From Lysobacter sp. 5GHs7-4 (GTDB lineage: Bacteria > Pseudomonadota > Gammaproteobacteria > Xanthomonadales > Xanthomonadaceae): a stretch of DNA of 64,000 nt. A program made the translations under genes and the position numbers. Position 1 is the stretch's first letter, and every line of letters starts with the position of its first letter. The notes beneath the pieces are model-generated. The model was not told the DNA's origin. It was given only the letters and a program-made list of their open reading frames with translations, and searched no databases. The DNA lies in NCBI RefSeq assembly GCF_021284765.1, contig NZ_CP089924.1, forward strand, positions 1,072,001 to 1,136,000. Direction: 5' to 3'. Positions 61,582-64,000 of the stretch are shown piece after piece.

Positions 61582-64000
61582 ATGTCCGAACCCGCCGTCG
61601 TTTTCTCCGATGCCAGCGAGCGCGCGCTCGCGCGCCTGCGCGCGTCCGCGCCCGACACCGCCGCCGCGCTGGCCGATCCCGAACTCGCCGCGCGGGTGGC
61701 GCGCGTCGCGGCGATCAGCGATTTCGCCGTCGACACCCTGGTCCGCCAGCCCGCGCTGCTGCAGGCACTGGCCGCCGACGACGGCGCGCAACCCTGGCCG
61801 CTGCCGGAGCTGCTGCCCGAGCAGCGCGCGGATTGGGGCGGCGTGCTGCGCCGCTACCGCGCGGCCGGCTCGACCCGGCTGATTTGGCGCGACGCGCTGG
61901 GCCTGGACGAGGTCGACGCCACCCTGGCCGGCAGCACCGAACTGGCCGAGGTCTGCCTGCAGCGCGCGCTGCAGGCGCTGGAGGCCGAGTTCGCGCAGCG
62001 CTACGGCGTGGTCCGCGACCGCGACGGCGCGCAGCAGCGGTTGGTGGTGTTCGGCCTGGGCAAGCTCGGCGGCGGCGAGCTCAACTTCAGCTCCGACGTC
62101 GACCTGGTCTATGCCTACGAACACGACGGCAGCACCGAATACGACGGCCGCGATCCGGCGCGCGCGCTGGACGCGGAGAACTACTTCGCCAAGCTCGGCC
62201 AGCAGTTGGCGCGCCTGCTCGACGAGGTCACCGCCGACGGCTTTTGCCATCGCGTCGACCTGCGCCTGCGCCCTTACGGCAACGCCGGCCGCCTGGCCTG
62301 GTCGTTCGCGGCGATGGAGCAGTACTTCCAGCGCGAAGGCCGCGACTGGGAACGCTATGCCTGGCAGAAGGCGCGCCCGGTGGCCGGCGACATCGACGCC
62401 GGCGAGCGCTTTCTCGAAGCGCTGCGCCCGTTCGTGTACCGGCGCTATCTCGACTTCGGCGCCCTCGACGGCCTGCGCGCGATGAAGGCGGCGATCAGCG
62501 CCGAGGTCGCGCGCAAGGAACTGGCCGACGACATCAAGCGCGGGCCCGGCGGCATCCGCGAGATCGAATTCCTGGCCCAGGCCCTGCAACTGATCCGCGG
62601 CGGCCGCGAAGCCGAACTGCGCGGTCGGCGCCTGTTGCCGGCGCTGCGCGAGCTGATCGCGCAGCGCCAGATCGGCGAGGCCGCGGGCGCGGCACTGATC
62701 GACGATTACCGCTACCTGCGCCGGCTGGAAAACCGCCTGCAGATGCTGCGCGATGCGCAGACGCATGCGCTGCCGGAGGCCGACGGCGACCGCGCGCGCA
62801 TCGCGCACGGCCTGGGCTATGCGGATTGGCAGGAGCTGCGCACGGCCCTGGACGAACGCCGCGCGCGCGTGACCGCCGAGTTCGACGCGCTGCTGGCGCC
62901 GCGCCGGCGCGTGGTCGCGCCCAATGCGCTGACCGTGTACTGGCGCGCGCTGCCGGAGGCGGGCAGCGCCGAGGTGCTGGCCGACGCCGGCTTCGAGGAC
63001 GCGGCCTCGGCCGACACGCTGCTGCGCGACCTGGCCCGCAGCCCCGGCGTGCGCGGCCTGTCCGACGGCGCGCGCGCGCGCCTGGACCGCGTGCTGCCGG
63101 CGCTGCTGCAGGGTGCGGCGGTGTCCTCGCAGCCGATGCTCGCGCTCAAGCGCCTGCTCGCGCTGCTGCACAACATCCTGCGCCGCAGCGCCTATCTGGC
63201 GCTGCTCGACGAACAGCCGGCCGCGTTGTCGCGCCTGTTGGAAACCGTCACCCGCAGCGCCTTGCTGGCCGAGCGCCTGGCCGCGCATCCGCTGCTGCTG
63301 GACGAGCTGCTGGACGCGCGCGTCGCCGGGCCCTTGCCGGGCCGGTCGGAACTGATCTCGGCCTGCGAGGAAGTCGACGGCGGCGACGACACCGAGGCCT
63401 CCCTGCAGGCCTTGAACGAAGTGCGCCAGGCGCTGAGCTTCCGCATCGCCCTGGCGCTGCGCGACGGTCGCCAGTCGGCCGAGGAAAGCGCGCGCCAGTT
63501 GGCCTGGCTGGCCGACGGCGTGGTGCTGCGCGTGCTCGCGCTGGCCGAGCGCGAGGTCGCCGCCGCGCACGGCCGCGTGCCGGGCTCGCGCTTCGTGGTG
63601 CTGGGCTACGGCAGTCTGGGCGGCGAGGAGCTGGGCTTCGGCTCCGACCTGGACCTGGTGTTCCTGTACGACGCGCCGCGCGCGGACGCGGACGGCGTGT
63701 CGATCGAGAGCCTGCATTCCGACGGCGCGCGGCCCTTGGAAGCGGTGCGCTGGTTCGCGCGGCTGGCGCAGAAGGTGGTCGCGCTGTTGGGCGCGGTGAC
63801 CGCGGGCGGACGTCTGTTCGACGTCGACGTGCGCCTGCGCCCCGACGGCGCCAAGGGCCTGCTGGTGTCGTCGCTGACCAGCTTCGCCGAGTACCAGCGC
63901 GAGCGCGCCTGGACCTGGGAGCATCAGGCGCTGGTGCGTGCGCGCGGCGTCGCCGGCGATCCGGGGCTGCGCGAGGATTTCGAGCGGGTGCGCGCGCAGA
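61582..64000 (+). CDS. glnE: Bifunctional glutamine synthetase adenylyltransferase/deadenylase, 5' part
   Basis: Attaches and removes AMP on glutamine synthetase in response to PII state. About 806 residues are present; the gene runs off the window, and full-length proteins have about 950. It starts [25 protein letters not shown]. The first (deadenylase) nucleotidyltransferase site is [25 protein letters not shown] near residue 170, with [20 protein letters not shown] and the [25 protein letters not shown] helix typical of GlnE. The second (adenylase) site is [23 protein letters not shown] near residue 686. The open frame is undamaged throughout. Confidence 0.96.
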   Translation, partial: MSEPAVVFSDASERALARLRASAPDTAAALADPELAARVARVAAISDFAVDTLVRQPALLQALAADDGAQPWPLPELLPEQRADWGGVLRRYRAAGSTRLIWRDALGLDEVDATLAGSTELAEVCLQRALQALEAEFAQRYGVVRDRDGAQQRLVVFGLGKLGGGELNFSSDVDLVYAYEHDGSTEYDGRDPARALDAENYFAKLGQQLARLLDEVTADGFCHRVDLRLRPYGNAGRLAWSFAAMEQYFQREGRDWERYAWQKARPVAGDIDAGERFLEALRPFVYRRYLDFGALDGLRAMKAAISAEVARKELADDIKRGPGGIREIEFLAQALQLIRGGREAELRGRRLLPALRELIAQRQIGEAAGAALIDDYRYLRRLENRLQMLRDAQTHALPEADGDRARIAHGLGYADWQELRTALDERRARVTAEFDALLAPRRRVVAPNALTVYWRALPEAGSAEVLADAGFEDAASADTLLRDLARSPGVRGLSDGARARLDRVLPALLQGAAVSSQPMLALKRLLALLHNILRRSAYLALLDEQPAALSRLLETVTRSALLAERLAAHPLLLDELLDARVAGPLPGRSELISACEEVDGGDDTEASLQALNEVRQALSFRIALALRDGRQSAEESARQLAWLADGVVLRVLALAEREVAAAHGRVPGSRFVVLGYGSLGGEELGFGSDLDLVFLYDAPRADADGVSIESLHSDGARPLEAVRWFARLAQKVVALLGAVTAGGRLFDVDVRLRPDGAKGLLVSSLTSFAEYQRERAWTWEHQALVRARGVAGDPGLREDFERVRAQ

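Overview
The window is a chromosomal segment from a high-GC gammaproteobacterium of the Xanthomonadaceae/Lysobacteraceae, most likely Lysobacter or a close relative. The basis is protein similarity recalled from families (Fis, NudC, AmpE, bactofilin, XVIPCD effector), extragenic palindromes built on GGAGCGGCGTGAGCCGC, secreted lytic-type enzymes (subtilase, endonuclease I) and a Clp/CRP-like site. No plasmid, prophage, integrase, insertion sequence or CRISPR array was recognised.

Layout. 1-13 kb: the C-terminus of an RND pump, a first composite repeat, phasin, queD, tRNA-Met, rppH, a Fur-box/bfd/bfr iron-storage unit, a DUF4126 gene, a bactofilin flanked by two paralogous coiled-coil membrane proteins, erpA-nudC, ampE, a dispanin-DUF2752-dispanin operon, and an MFS transporter fused to an acyltransferase. 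13-21 kb: two purD genes. One is a normal solo gene. The other, directly after purH, is fused in frame behind a roughly 160-residue four-helix membrane module and has lost its own start codon. 21.3-27.2 kb: six overlapping genes resembling the poorly characterised E. coli ynbABCD set plus an acyltransferase and an unknown membrane protein. Together they could form a dedicated phospholipid pathway. 27.2-28.4 kb: repeats.

28.4-39.5 kb: housekeeping genes on the minus strand (cutA-dsbD-tlpA, aroQ-accB-accC, prmA-DUF3426-fis), interrupted by unknown secreted or membrane proteins. 39.6-47.5 kb: a divergent LysR/oxidoreductase pair, a two-gene secreted WG-repeat operon, a secreted endonuclease and an XRE regulator. 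48.3-50.5 kb: groES-groEL with both a sigma-32-type promoter and a CIRCE (HrcA) operator. 50.5-64 kb: a tandem pair of unknown beta-rich proteins, a lipase-like lipoprotein, a multicopper oxidase, a type IV secretion (Xanthomonadales T4SS) effector with an HExxH motif and its probable lipoprotein immunity partner, a flavin amine oxidase, a subtilisin-family protease, and the start of glnE.

The conserved backbone (groESL, cutA-dsbD, aroQ-accBC, prmA-fis, purHD) appears to have received accessory blocks between its segments. The strongest candidates for undescribed biology are the membrane-anchored PurD, the ynb-like lipid operon, the T4SS effector/immunity pair, and the composite hexanucleotide-bearing repeats.
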